In this document: positions 45,408-53,858 of the stretch, in pieces
Position numbering within the stretch: the first letter of the stretch is position 1
Layout: every line of letters starts with the position of its first letter
NCBI RefSeq assembly: GCF_000277125.1
Contig: NC_016946.1
Coordinates: 3,286,001-3,350,000 of the forward strand
Source: Mycobacterium intracellulare ATCC 13950
Lineage (GTDB): Bacteria; Actinomycetota; Actinomycetes; Mycobacteriales; Mycobacteriaceae
DNA length: 64,000 nucleotides
Reading direction: 5' to 3'
The notes under the pieces: model-generated
Seen by the model: the letters and a program-made list of their open reading frames with translations, nothing else
What the model was told of the DNA's origin: nothing
The model's database searches: none
Position numbers and translations under genes: made by a program

Positions 45408-46181
45408 ATGAAAGCCGTATTGTTGGCCGGCGGGTTTGGTACTCGCCTGAGCGAAGAAACCACGATCCGCCCCAAACCCATGGTGGAGATCGGCGGACGG
45501 CCAATCCTATGGCACATCATGAAGCTCTACTCCCACCACGGTATCCACGATTTTATTGTGTGTTGCGGTTACAAGGGGTATGTGATCAAGGAATATTTCG
45601 CCAATTATTTCCTCCACATGTCGGACGTCACTTTTGATATGTCCGCCAACAAGATGGAAGTCCACCGGCACCATGCGGAGCCCTGGCGAGTGACGCTGGT
45701 GGATACGGGTGAGAACACCCTTACGGGCGGGCGCCTCAAGCGAGTGGAAGCCTACATCCGGGATGACGAAGCGTTTTGCTTTACCTATGGTGACGGGCTG
45801 AGCGACGTGAACATCGGCGCGAGCGTCGAATTCCACCGCCAACACGGCCGCCGCGCCACGGTTACCGCGGTGCTCCCGCCGGGACGTTATGGGGCCCTGG
45901 AGTGCGCCGGTGAACAAGTAACGGGCTTTGTCGAGAAGCCGCGAGGTGATGGCGGCCTCATCAATGGCGGATTTTTCGTCCTGTCGCCCTCGGTACTCGA
46001 TTACATTGAGGGCGACCAGACCTCGTGGGAAGGCCCACCCTTGACCCGTCTCGCTGCCGATGGCGAAATGATGGCCTTCGAGCATTCCGGCTTCTGGCAG
46101 CCCATGGACACGCTGCGGGACAAGAACATGCTCGAAGAACTCTGGAGTAGCGGCGAAGCGCCGTGGAAATGCTGGAATTGA
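45408..46181 (+). CDS. rfbF: Glucose-1-phosphate cytidylyltransferase
   Basis: A 257-residue nucleotidyltransferase making CDP-D-glucose from CTP and glucose 1-phosphate. It has the signature [13 protein letters not shown] followed by [10 protein letters not shown], then [10 protein letters not shown] and GFVEKP, all typical of RfbF. ATG 45408 is chosen over 45402 because AAGGG then lies 6 bases upstream and the protein matches the standard length. It is the first gene of a five-gene, fully overlapping plus-strand operon for a branched amino sugar and is divergent from the FkbM-like gene. CDP-glucose entry is unusual for GPL sugars, which mostly come from dTDP or GDP donors. Confidence 0.95.
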   Translation: MKAVLLAGGFGTRLSEETTIRPKPMVEIGGRPILWHIMKLYSHHGIHDFIVCCGYKGYVIKEYFANYFLHMSDVTFDMSANKMEVHRHHAEPWRVTLVDTGENTLTGGRLKRVEAYIRDDEAFCFTYGDGLSDVNIGASVEFHRQHGRRATVTAVLPPGRYGALECAGEQVTGFVEKPRGDGGLINGGFFVLSPSVLDYIEGDQTSWEGPPLTRLAADGEMMAFEHSGFWQPMDTLRDKNMLEELWSSGEAPWKCWN

Positions 46182-47257
46182 ACGCTTTCGGATCGGCGTA
46201 TCGCGGGCGCCGCGTGTTGGTTACCGGTCATACCGGCTTCAAAGGCAGCTGGTTGTGTCTGTGGCTGCAATCCCTGGGCGCCGAAGTCACTGGCATCGCA
46301 CTAGATCCGACGTCCGAGCCGAGCCATTGGAACCTACTGCAACTAGCGATCCAGGATCACCGCATCGACGTCCGCGACGAAGCGGAAGTCCGTCGGGTAT
46401 TCGACACTGCAAAACCCGAGATCGTATTCCATTTGGCAGCACAGCCCTTGGTCCGTCGCTCCTACCGCGAGCCGATCGCCACCTGGGCCACCAATGTGAT
46501 GGGCACTGCGCACGTGCTCGAGGCCGCCCGCCGCACACCGGACGTGCGTGCCATCGTCGTCGTCACGACCGACAAGTGTTACGAAAACCGCGAATGGCCC
46601 TGGGCGTACCGTGAACGAGACCGCCTGGGAGGTCACGATCCCTACAGCGCGTCCAAAGCCGGCGCCGAGTTGGTGGCTGCGAGCTATCGGACCGCGTTTC
46701 TGCAACAGCCGTCGGCACCGCTGCTCGCAACGGCCCGCGGCGGCAATGTGATTGGCGGTGGCGACTGGTCCGAGGACCGACTGATTCCAGACCTGGTGCG
46801 TTCGGTTGCCGCCCGCGAGCCCCTCGTCATTCGCTCGCCGCACGCGACGCGACCGTGGCAGCACGTATTAGATTGCCTCAGTGGTTATCTGGTGCTGGGT
46901 CAGCGACTCGTGGCGGGCGACACTGCCTGCGCCGACGCGTGGAACTTTGGGCCGGACGGCGAAGGAAACCGGACCGTCGACCAGGTACTCCACGAACTTG
47001 CGCACACCTGGCCGCAGCTGCGCTGGCAAGTGACATCTGATCCCCAGCCGCACGAGGCAGGCCTACTGCAACTCGACAGCTCCAAGGCGCGGATACAGTT
47101 GGGGTGGCGTCCCGTGTGGAAGCTGGACCAGGCAATCCATCACACAGCCATCTGGTATCGCCTTCTGATGGAATCGGGTGCACTGCCGAGCGCCGAGGAA
47201 CTGGAGACCTACGTCGCCGATGCGGCCAGCGCGGGATTAGGTTGGGCGACAACATGA
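46163..47257 (+). CDS. rfbG: CDP-glucose 4,6-dehydratase
   Basis: An SDR enzyme of about 364 residues converting CDP-glucose to CDP-4-keto-6-deoxyglucose. It shows [18 protein letters not shown] (cofactor site), [27 protein letters not shown] (specific to RfbG) and the YSASKAGAE Tyr-x3-Lys pair. It overlaps rfbF by about 19 bases; GTG 46163 and ATG 46169 are both possible starts. The product is the branch point for 3,6-dideoxyhexoses or, as the neighbours here suggest, C-methylated 4-amino sugars. No CDP-4-keto-6-deoxyglucose 3-dehydrase (RfbH) was seen, so a 3-deoxy sugar is not expected. Confidence 0.95.
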   Translation: MEMLELNAFGSAYRGRRVLVTGHTGFKGSWLCLWLQSLGAEVTGIALDPTSEPSHWNLLQLAIQDHRIDVRDEAEVRRVFDTAKPEIVFHLAAQPLVRRSYREPIATWATNVMGTAHVLEAARRTPDVRAIVVVTTDKCYENREWPWAYRERDRLGGHDPYSASKAGAELVAASYRTAFLQQPSAPLLATARGGNVIGGGDWSEDRLIPDLVRSVAAREPLVIRSPHATRPWQHVLDCLSGYLVLGQRLVAGDTACADAWNFGPDGEGNRTVDQVLHELAHTWPQLRWQVTSDPQPHEAGLLQLDSSKARIQLGWRPVWKLDQAIHHTAIWYRLLMESGALPSAEELETYVADAASAGLGWATT

Positions 47258-47805
47258 AAATCCTTGACACGCCGCTGGCCGGCGTCAAGATTGCGCAATC
47301 GGTACCGCACCGGGATGCCCGCGGCGCCTTCACCCGCCTCTTCTGTGCCGAGGAACTGCAGCCCGTGCTGGGCCAGCGCCAGATCGTGCAGATCAATCAC
47401 TCCCGTACCAGCAGCGTCGGCGCCGTGCGCGGCATGCATTTCCAACACCCGCCGCACGCGGAGATGAAGATGATCCGGTGCCTTCGCGGTCGGGTCGTGG
47501 ACGTCGCGGTCGACCTGCGCGCCGGATCCGCGACCTTCTTGCAGTGGCACGCCGTGGAACTGACCCAGGATGACGCGCAAATGCTAGTCATTCCTGAGGG
47601 TTTCGCCCACGGCTTCCAGGTGTTGGAGCCCCACAGCGAGTTGCTCTACCTGCACACCGCGTTCTATAACCCGGCCTCCGAGGGCGGTCTACGGCACGAC
47701 GATCCGCGGCTCGCCATCACGTGGCCATTGCCGCCACAAGACCTTTCGCCCCGTGACCTTTCCCATCCGCTATTGAGTGCCGATTTCACCGGAGTCGCCT
47801 TATGA
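47254..47805 (+). CDS. Nucleotide-sugar 3,5-epimerase (RmlC-like)
   Basis: A 183-residue cupin epimerase. It has RDARGAFTRLF near the N-terminus, the base-carrying GMHFQ motif, KMIRCLRGRVVDVAVDLR, PEGFAHGFQVL and the LYLHTAFYNP segment. These enzymes invert C3 and/or C5 of 4-keto-6-deoxy sugars, giving L-configured products. ATG 47254 overlaps the rfbG stop (ATGA); a longer frame starting at 47104 lies inside rfbG. It probably acts on CDP-4-keto-6-deoxyglucose in this operon rather than on dTDP-sugars. Confidence 0.9.
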   Translation: MKILDTPLAGVKIAQSVPHRDARGAFTRLFCAEELQPVLGQRQIVQINHSRTSSVGAVRGMHFQHPPHAEMKMIRCLRGRVVDVAVDLRAGSATFLQWHAVELTQDDAQMLVIPEGFAHGFQVLEPHSELLYLHTAFYNPASEGGLRHDDPRLAITWPLPPQDLSPRDLSHPLLSADFTGVAL

Positions 47806-49025
47806 AATGCCGACACTGCGACATGGCGTTGGAACACAGCTTTGTGGACCTGGGCTTTGCACCGCCCTCCAACGCCTATGTCTACGCCGAGCAGCTGTCC
47901 GATCCCGAGGTGCACTACCCGCTGCGCGTGAGGGTGTGTCACCGGTGCTGGTTGGTGCAGACCGAGGACTACGCCCAGGCTGAGGAATTGTTCAGGGCCG
48001 ACTACGCCTACTTCTCCAGCACTTCGAGCAGTTGGCTCGATCACGCCGCCGACTACGCGCGCATGATCACCGACCGGTTGCAGCTTGGGCCCGAGAGTTT
48101 CGTCATCGAGGTCGCCTCTAACGACGGCTATCTTCTGAAAAACTTTGTGGCAGCGGGGATTCCCTGCCTGGGAATCGAGCCGACGGCAAGCACGGCCGCG
48201 GCAGCCGAGGCGCTGGGCATCCCAGTCATGCGGGAATTCTTCGGTGAAGCCCTAGGCCGCCGGCTGGCAGATGAAGGACGGTCGGCGGATCTGATCGCCG
48301 GCAATAATGTTTACGCACACGTGCCCGATATCAACGACTTCACCCGGGGATTGGCTGCAGCGCTTAAACCGGAAGGCACTGTCACACTGGAATTTCCGCA
48401 CCTTGTCCCATTGATCGAGCAGACCCAGTTCGACACGATCTACCACGAGCATTTCTCCTACCTGTCACTCACCGCGGTGGCCAGCATCTTCGCCGAAGCC
48501 GGCCTGCGCGTGTGGGATGTCGAGGAGCTGCCAACTCACGGCAGTAGCCTACGGGTATATGGCTGCCACACCGACGCAGCGATCGTCACAACGGAGCGCG
48601 TCGCGGCGCTGCTCGCGCGCGAGGCCGAGTTCGGGGTGACTCGGCTGGAGACCTACACCGAATTCCAGAAGCGAACCGACCGGGTGAAGGACGATCTGGT
48701 GGCCTTTCTGATCGAACAGAAGCGTGCCGGCCGACGAGTGGCCGCCTACGGAGCGGCCGCCAAAGGCAACACCTTGCTGAACTACGCCGGTATCAGGCCC
48801 GACCTGTTGCCCTACGTCTGTGACGCCGCACCATCCAAGCAAGGGAAATTCCTGCCGGGAAGCCACATTCCAATCCGCGCGCCGCAGGCGCTGCGGGAAA
48901 ATTCGCCAGACTACGTGGTGATCCTCCCCAGGAACATCGCTCAAGAAGTGCGGACGCAACTGAAAGATCTTGCCGAGGCAGGTGCGATTTTCGTGACGGC
49001 GGTTCCTGAATTGAGCTTCCTGTGA
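47802..49025 (+). CDS. Sugar C-methyltransferase (TylC3/NovU type)
   Basis: A 407-residue SAM-dependent C-methyltransferase. The N-terminal zinc site is visible as CRHC and later VCHRCW, followed by the SAM motif VIEVASNDGYLLKN, the catalytic block YHEHFSYLS and a C-terminal domain with AYGAAAKGNTLLNY. Family members add a methyl group at C3 (or C5) of 4-keto nucleotide sugars. Here it would give a 3-C-methyl branch, as in kansosamine. It starts within the epimerase stop and overlaps the aminotransferase start. Confidence 0.92.
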   Translation: MKCRHCDMALEHSFVDLGFAPPSNAYVYAEQLSDPEVHYPLRVRVCHRCWLVQTEDYAQAEELFRADYAYFSSTSSSWLDHAADYARMITDRLQLGPESFVIEVASNDGYLLKNFVAAGIPCLGIEPTASTAAAAEALGIPVMREFFGEALGRRLADEGRSADLIAGNNVYAHVPDINDFTRGLAAALKPEGTVTLEFPHLVPLIEQTQFDTIYHEHFSYLSLTAVASIFAEAGLRVWDVEELPTHGSSLRVYGCHTDAAIVTTERVAALLAREAEFGVTRLETYTEFQKRTDRVKDDLVAFLIEQKRAGRRVAAYGAAAKGNTLLNYAGIRPDLLPYVCDAAPSKQGKFLPGSHIPIRAPQALRENSPDYVVILPRNIAQEVRTQLKDLAEAGAIFVTAVPELSFL

Positions 49026-50131
49026 AGCCCCGTATCGCGTACACCAAGCCGTCGATCACCGACCTCGAGGTGGGCTACGCCACCGATGCCGCCGCGAACG
49101 GCTGGGGTGAGCAGTGTTATGCGTACATCGGGAGGTTCGAGAACTCGTATAAGGAGCACCTCGGCATCAAGCACGCGATCGCCACGTCGAGTTGCACGGG
49201 CGCACTGCACATGGGCATGGCTGCGCTCGGAATCGGGCCCGGCGACGAGGTCATCATGGCCGACACCAACTGGATCGCCTCGGCGGCGCCGATCGTCCAC
49301 CTGGGGGCCAAGCCCGTCTTCGTTGACATCCTGCCCGAGAGTTGGTGCGTCGACCCGGAATTGGCCGAAGCCGCCATCACGCCCCGCACCAAAGCCATTC
49401 TCGCGGTGCATTTGTACGGAAACCTCTGCGAGATGGATCGCCTCTTGGCTATCGGAGAGAAGCACGGTATCCCGGTCATCGAGGATGCCGCCGAAGCCAT
49501 CGGTTCGATCTACTACGGCAAGCGCGCCGGTTCGATGGGCTGCTTTGGAACCTTTTCGTTTCATGGCACCAAGACGGTCACCACCGGTGAGGGCGGCATG
49601 TTCGTCACCAACGACGACGATCTGTATGAGAAAGTGCTCACCTTGAGCAACCACGGACGCGCACGCAGCCAGACCAAGCAGTTCTGGCCAGACGTAGTGG
49701 GCTTCAAGTACAAAATGTCCAATATCCAGGCGGCGATCGGATGCGCACAAATGGAACGCATCGAAGCCTTGACGTCGCGGAAACGAGAAATCTTCCACGC
49801 TTACATCGATGGGCTGGCCGGCGTCGAAGGCATATCGATGAACCCCGAGCCGGCGGGGACGCAAAACGGATTCTGGATGCCGACCGTCGTTTTCGATGAA
49901 GCGACGGGCATCACCGCAGCGGATCTGACCGCGGCTTTTGCCGCGGAGAACATTGATGCCCGGGTTTTCTTCCATCCGTTGTCGGTGATCCCACCTTTCG
50001 CAGGATCGTTGGGAGGGAAGTGGTCCGGCGATATCCCCAACCGCGCCATCAACATTCCCAGTTTCCATGACATCACCGACGCGGAGCAGCGCCGAGTTGT
50101 CCAGGTAATTAGGGCGATTCGTGGTGCATGA
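49022..50131 (+). CDS. DegT/DnrJ/EryC1-family sugar aminotransferase
   Basis: A 369-residue PLP-dependent sugar aminotransferase. The PLP lysine is in FSFHGTKTVTTGEGG; VIEDAAEAIGS and GFKYKMSNIQAAIG are also typical of the family. Its closest type is perosamine synthetase, which aminates C4 of 4-keto-6-deoxy sugars. GTG 49022 overlaps the preceding stop (GTGA). It is the last gene of the CDP-sugar operon and would install the 4-amino group that the formyltransferase then modifies. Confidence 0.93.
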   Translation: MKPRIAYTKPSITDLEVGYATDAAANGWGEQCYAYIGRFENSYKEHLGIKHAIATSSCTGALHMGMAALGIGPGDEVIMADTNWIASAAPIVHLGAKPVFVDILPESWCVDPELAEAAITPRTKAILAVHLYGNLCEMDRLLAIGEKHGIPVIEDAAEAIGSIYYGKRAGSMGCFGTFSFHGTKTVTTGEGGMFVTNDDDLYEKVLTLSNHGRARSQTKQFWPDVVGFKYKMSNIQAAIGCAQMERIEALTSRKREIFHAYIDGLAGVEGISMNPEPAGTQNGFWMPTVVFDEATGITAADLTAAFAAENIDARVFFHPLSVIPPFAGSLGGKWSGDIPNRAINIPSFHDITDAEQRRVVQVIRAIRGA

Positions 50132-50183
50132 GAGTGCGTCCGGGCGATCGGAATCGATAACCCGAGGGTGACGTCGATTAGGT

Positions 50184-50954
50184 CTACGTAACCTTGTCGA
50201 TGGTGACCCTGGCCTCGTAAACATCCTCGCCGTCGGTAAAGCGGCACGCAGGATACGGAGGAAAGGTCCGGGCACGCAGGCGGTTCAGCACCTCTCTGGC
50301 CGTAGTCGGCGCATCGAGGTCGATGACGCTGGCCGGCTCGAGCTGCTTGCGATAGTGCAGACTGCCGACGTCTGACTGCGGAATCCGTGGGATTTCGCCG
50401 TGCACGATCGTCGGGAGGGCTTCTGCAAAAAGCTCCACCATTTCGGTGAGGGCCTTGTGGTAGAGCGTTCCTCCCGTGTCCGACCAGGACACCGGTATTT
50501 CCTTCTGGAAGGCGATTTCGCCAGCATCGATCGCGGCATTCACGTGGTGAAGTGTCACGCCAAAGGGGACGCTTTCGACAATTGCCCAAAAATTGGGATC
50601 TTTTCCCCGACAATACGGAAGCAGGCTTGGGTGAGTGTTGAGAATGACTGGCGCCGCATCCAGGATCCCTCCTTTGAGCAAATACGGCCACCAAGCCAGA
50701 ATGATGACGTCGAGCTGCTTAGAGAGAAGCCAGTTCGCTCTCTCCGATTCACCCTGTTCCTGCCAGAGTTTCGCTTCACATCCCTCGGGGATGTCGAACT
50801 CATCGGGGATCGCTTCGTTGTCGGTTATCAGCGCAATGACACTTTCCGGCGCATAAGCGAGCAATTTCTCGAGACAGGAATAGCCGGCCTTCCCATTCGC
50901 AAAAATGCCGATGCGCTTCGTTGCCCTGTCACTGAAACGGTCGCTGTTCTCCAT
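50184..50954 (-). CDS. Nucleotide-sugar N-formyltransferase
   Basis: A 256-residue formyltransferase of the Fmt/ArnA type, without the tRNA-binding domain of methionyl-tRNA formyltransferase. The catalytic Asn-His-Asp set is visible in ILNTHPSLLPYCRG and LHHVNAAIDAGEI. It has an N-terminal nucleotide-binding half (RIGIFANGKAGYSCLEKLL). Such enzymes use N10-formyltetrahydrofolate to formylate 4-amino sugars, so a 4-formamido-4,6-dideoxyhexose is expected. It is convergent with the active aminotransferase. On its own strand it lies 12 bases after the stop of a decayed aminotransferase, the likely original partner. Confidence 0.88.
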   Translation of the reverse strand: MENSDRFSDRATKRIGIFANGKAGYSCLEKLLAYAPESVIALITDNEAIPDEFDIPEGCEAKLWQEQGESERANWLLSKQLDVIILAWWPYLLKGGILDAAPVILNTHPSLLPYCRGKDPNFWAIVESVPFGVTLHHVNAAIDAGEIAFQKEIPVSWSDTGGTLYHKALTEMVELFAEALPTIVHGEIPRIPQSDVGSLHYRKQLEPASVIDLDAPTTAREVLNRLRARTFPPYPACRFTDGEDVYEARVTIDKVT

Positions 50955-50966
50955 CTTCGTTGCCGG

Positions 50967-51250
50967 TCAGACCGTCTTCTTCGCAACCCGGTGCGGAGCG
51001 TCCAGGACGTGCTTCACGTCGTCCTCCGTCATCTCGTGTTTGCTCGGCAAGTTGGTCGGGCCGTCCGGAGATCGTAGCTAACTTCATTCGCGGGAAGGGA
51101 CTCGCACGCCGGCATCGAGCCGGCGGGCAAGAAGGACAACCGCGCATCGATCTTCTCAGCGCTGAGGGTTTCCTGCAATCGATCACGCATCGCCAAGGCT
51201 GCGTGGCCCCGACCGGCTCGCATCTTGTACTTCGGGCCAATCGTCGGGCC
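50967..51250 (-). pseudogene. Decayed DegT-family aminotransferase (C-terminal fragments)
   Basis: The minus strand upstream of the formyltransferase encodes, in one frame, GPKYKM and RDRLQETLSAEKIDARLSF, then PAGSMPAC and NEVSYDLRTAR. After a frameshift near 51060 it continues NLPSKHEMTEDDVKHVLDA and stops at 50967. The order matches the end of perosamine-synthetase-like enzymes (YKMSNIQ ... GIDARPFF.PLSSMP ... LPS...LTEEDV). A deletion follows YKM and the first two thirds are missing. Its spacing to the formyltransferase suggests that the two were once one operon. Confidence 0.7.
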
Positions 51251-51418
51251 GGCATGGCTTCCCGGCGCAAATTCCGGGTGCGGACACTGCCGGCTCGAAT
51301 CGACGCCGTCTCGGGCAGGAAGACCCTGAAAATCGACACAAGTATCATCCTCACCGGTGGGGCTCGGGTCTCGACCCCGCTTTGAGCTGGGGCCTTGAAT
51401 CACCTTAGGAGCATGAAC
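51251..51418. other. Intergenic stretch before the O-methyltransferase
   Basis: Between the aminotransferase remnant and the plus-strand methyltransferase I see no convincing gene. Open frames are present on both strands but have no family motif. The plus-strand promoter for the next gene should lie here; a ribosome binding site TTAGGAG is visible just before 51413. Confidence 0.4.
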
Positions 51419-52204
51419 GTGTCCGAACACACTCAGACAGAACATCAGCGGAGCGTGGTCGAGAATGTGGAGGCTCTGGCCAACGACCAAGAAATCGCTC
51501 GCCTAACTTCCGAATGGACCGACCGAAGCCTCACGCGCCGCTATTCGTACAACTTCGAGTGGCTCGGCCGGCCGATCATCCAATACCCGCAGGACATGGT
51601 CTGTCTGCAGGAATTGATTTGGAGGATTAAGCCTAGCGTGATCGTCGAGACGGGAATCGCGCATGGAGGTTCATTGATCCTCAGCGCTTCCATGCTCTCG
51701 CTGCTTGACGTGTGCGACGCGATCACCAATGACACACCTCTTGACGTGCGGACTCCCAGCCGGCAAGTCGTCGGCGTCGATATCGAGATACGGCCTCATA
51801 ATCGGGCTGCGATCGAAGCCCACCCGATGTATAAATACATTTCGATGATCGAAGGATCCAGCATCGACCCGGACATCATTCAACAGGTTCACGATCTGGC
51901 GCGCTGTGATGGCCCTGTGCTCGTCTGTCTCGACAGCAACCACACGCATGAGCATGTCCTCGCCGAATTGTCGGCCTATGCACCTCTAGTGACGCCGGAT
52001 AGCTATTGCGTGGTTTTCGATACCATCATCGAGGACTTGGGCGCGGACAAGTTCCCCGACCGGCCGTGGGGCCCTGGCAACAACCCGAAGACGGCAGTCT
52101 GGGAATTTCTCAAGTCGCATTCCGAGTTCGAGATTGACCGCAAAATTCCGCAAAGATTACAAGTAACCATGGCGCCGGACGGGTTTCTGCGCAGGATCCG
52201 GTGA
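51419..52204 (+). CDS. Cephalosporin-hydroxylase-family sugar O-methyltransferase
   Basis: A 261-residue protein of the CmcI family, to which the mycobacterial rhamnosyl O-methyltransferases of phenolic glycolipid synthesis also belong. Motifs: PSVIVETGIAHGGSLI (SAM site), VVGVDIEIR, LVCLDSNHTHEHVLAEL and the PDRPWGPGNNPKTAV loop. GTG 51419 is preferred because AGGAG lies 7 bases upstream; ATG 51413 is too close to it. It probably 2-O-methylates a cassette sugar. A decayed paralogue lies 1 kb away on the other strand. Confidence 0.87.
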   Translation: MSEHTQTEHQRSVVENVEALANDQEIARLTSEWTDRSLTRRYSYNFEWLGRPIIQYPQDMVCLQELIWRIKPSVIVETGIAHGGSLILSASMLSLLDVCDAITNDTPLDVRTPSRQVVGVDIEIRPHNRAAIEAHPMYKYISMIEGSSIDPDIIQQVHDLARCDGPVLVCLDSNHTHEHVLAELSAYAPLVTPDSYCVVFDTIIEDLGADKFPDRPWGPGNNPKTAVWEFLKSHSEFEIDRKIPQRLQVTMAPDGFLRRIR

Positions 52205-52313
52205 CGTGCGGCTTCTTAGCAAGGCTGCGACAGCCCGGCAAGCTCTGTAGGAGACCGTGGGCAGCTGAACCAACAGCTTTGATACCCAGGCGATAACAGA
52301 TTAGATTTACTTG

Positions 52314-52327
52314 ATGCTGCGCAGCAT
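52314..52327 (-). terminator. Short palindrome directly after a glycosyltransferase stop
   Basis: The perfect 14-bp palindrome atgctgcgcagcat abuts the stop codon of the minus-strand glycosyltransferase and is followed on that strand by an A+T-rich run. It can fold into a 5-bp stem with a 4-base loop, so it is only a weak terminator candidate. Confidence 0.3.
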
Positions 52328-53203
52328 TCAGTTGCCCCTCGGCATTGGGCGTAGACCGGCCTTGTACCGCTGATACAACGCGGTGAATACTCTCCCATAG
52401 GCCACGCGCCAATTGAGTGCCACGAGCCGAGACAATAGTGACACCCTGTCGGTCAGGGGGAAAGACTTAGCCAATTTGAGCGCATAGGCCGAGAAAGTGA
52501 AGAACGGCAGTACAGCTTCGATGCGCCGACCTCGGAGAACACGGTATGCGTCCGCGCGGCTACTGGCTCCCGACACACCGAGTTCCAACCAGCCGTCATC
52601 GGTTCGATTTATGTTTCCACGCGAGGCAAGGAACAGATCGATCGCCCAATCTGCCGCCCAGAATGACTGACCGATGACATCACATTGGCGCAGGATCGCG
52701 GTCCGAACCACAGAGTAGTACACAGCTTGAGATTGCCAGCAATGGTCCATAAAGCCCGCAAAGCGTTCGCCCGGAGTGCCGACAAGCGAGAAGGTGACAT
52801 TGTCCGCTTCAGCCTGCCCTATGAACCTGTTCGGGCAGGTTGACGCTACATAGTCGACATTTTCCTCCAGGAAGTTGATATTCAACTCCAAGAAATTGTC
52901 TGACCGCGTATCGTCTGCAGCAAGCCAATGAAAATATTCACCGACTGCTTTATCCAAAACGAACTTGAAATTGGCAGCGGCGCCAATATTTTTTTCCTGG
53001 CGAAAGTATTTTATTCGTGGATTAATTGCAGCCATTTCTCGACAGATTTGAGCCGTATTATCCGTGGACGCATTGTCAGAGATGATCACCTCGTAGTCAC
53101 GAAACGACTGAGAACTTATAGATCTGAGAGCCTGCTCAAGAGACGCCCCGCCATTGTAGACGGGAATGCCGACACTTATTCGAACTTGGCCATTCACGTT
53201 CAC
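52328..53203 (-). CDS. Family 2 glycosyltransferase, A+T-rich
   Basis: A 291-residue GT-A glycosyltransferase. ISVGIPVYNGGASLEQALRS, the SDNASTDNT loop and the metal-binding LAADDTRS (~residue 97) are visible. The 5' third of the gene (about 52850-53100) is strikingly A+T-rich for this genome. GTG 53203 overlaps the stop of a decayed O-methyltransferase gene (GTGA), the relic of translational coupling. It likely attaches one of the outer cassette sugars, possibly the methylated sugar made by the lost partner. Confidence 0.85.
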   Translation of the reverse strand: MNVNGQVRISVGIPVYNGGASLEQALRSISSQSFRDYEVIISDNASTDNTAQICREMAAINPRIKYFRQEKNIGAAANFKFVLDKAVGEYFHWLAADDTRSDNFLELNINFLEENVDYVASTCPNRFIGQAEADNVTFSLVGTPGERFAGFMDHCWQSQAVYYSVVRTAILRQCDVIGQSFWAADWAIDLFLASRGNINRTDDGWLELGVSGASSRADAYRVLRGRRIEAVLPFFTFSAYALKLAKSFPLTDRVSLLSRLVALNWRVAYGRVFTALYQRYKAGLRPMPRGN

Positions 53204-53545
53204 ATCTTTCTGCGCAGGAACCCGCGAGGCGCCACTGACATCAGCAGCTTATTGTCCATGGAGTCATCGATCTCGAACTCCACATGGTTCTAAGGTACTT
53301 CCAAACGACGGTTTTCGGGTTGTCACTGTGCCCCCAGGGACGATCCGGATGGGCACCGACCGGCAGGTCTTCGACAATCGTCGCCGCAATATCCTGCGGG
53401 CCGCCAAGCGCGGCGAAATGGTATGAGTATCGAGCACTAGTGGACGCGGAAATCCTGTGAGAAGAGAGGAGGGTAAGCTCTTGGGTTTTGCCCTGTTCGG
53501 CGACTTCCTCGGCACATTCAGCGTCAACTTTTCGTGCTCGTTCAC
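53200..53545 (-). pseudogene. Decayed cephalosporin-hydroxylase-family O-methyltransferase
   Basis: Three pieces on the minus strand match the intact methyltransferase at 51419-52204: an N-terminal VNEHE start at 53545, then after a frameshift RYSYHFAALGGPQDI, then TIVEDLPVGAHPDRPWG and SDNPKTVVWKYL, and after another shift VEFEIDDSMDN and SVAPRGFLRRKM with a stop at 53200. About 150 internal residues, including the SAM-binding core, are deleted. Its end overlaps the start of the downstream GT2. Confidence 0.72.
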
Positions 53546-53560
53546 GGGCGCTTTCCTATT

Positions 53561-53720
53561 TCAATTCGCACTCCGTACTCTTCTCCCTATCCCGAAACCA
53601 ACATCCTCGAACGGCTCAGCATAACTTCGCCGTACAAACGCCTGCGCCGCCATGTAGATCACCAGAGCCGGGTTGGCGATGCGCAATGACCCCACGAGTT
53701 TAACGGCTCTTCCGAATGAG
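53561..53720 (-). pseudogene. Remnant of a sugar dehydratase/epimerase
   Basis: A minus-strand frame reads SLRIANPALVIYMAAQAFVR followed by RSYAEPFED, then runs into unrelated residues and a stop at 53561. This is the central LAAQ-xxVRRSY-x-EP block of CDP-glucose or GDP-mannose dehydratases (compare [16 protein letters not shown] in rfbG). No cofactor-binding N-terminus or catalytic Tyr-x3-Lys is found. It is upstream of, and on the same strand as, the decayed methyltransferase, and belongs to the same lost operon. Confidence 0.55.
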
Positions 53721-53858
53721 AGTGCGTGGTTGGTTGGTTGATAACGGTGAATGCGTGTCGCTGAGTTGAGGTGCGACCTCGGTGCGTGACGATTCGGGTT
53801 CCTACACTCGACCGCCACACCCGCGGGGTTGCCCGTGTCTGAGGCCAGTGCCTGCCCG

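Noticed and set aside
45408..49025. A 3,6-dideoxyhexose (abequose/tyvelose-type) pathway from CDP-glucose
   Set aside because: RfbF and RfbG are present but no RfbH-type 3-dehydrase was found; C-methyltransferase and aminotransferase genes fit a branched 4-amino sugar better.
50929..51354. 141-codon minus-strand frame upstream of the formyltransferase
   Set aside because: It is a shifted frame of the decayed aminotransferase; the protein-like motifs appear in the other two frames.
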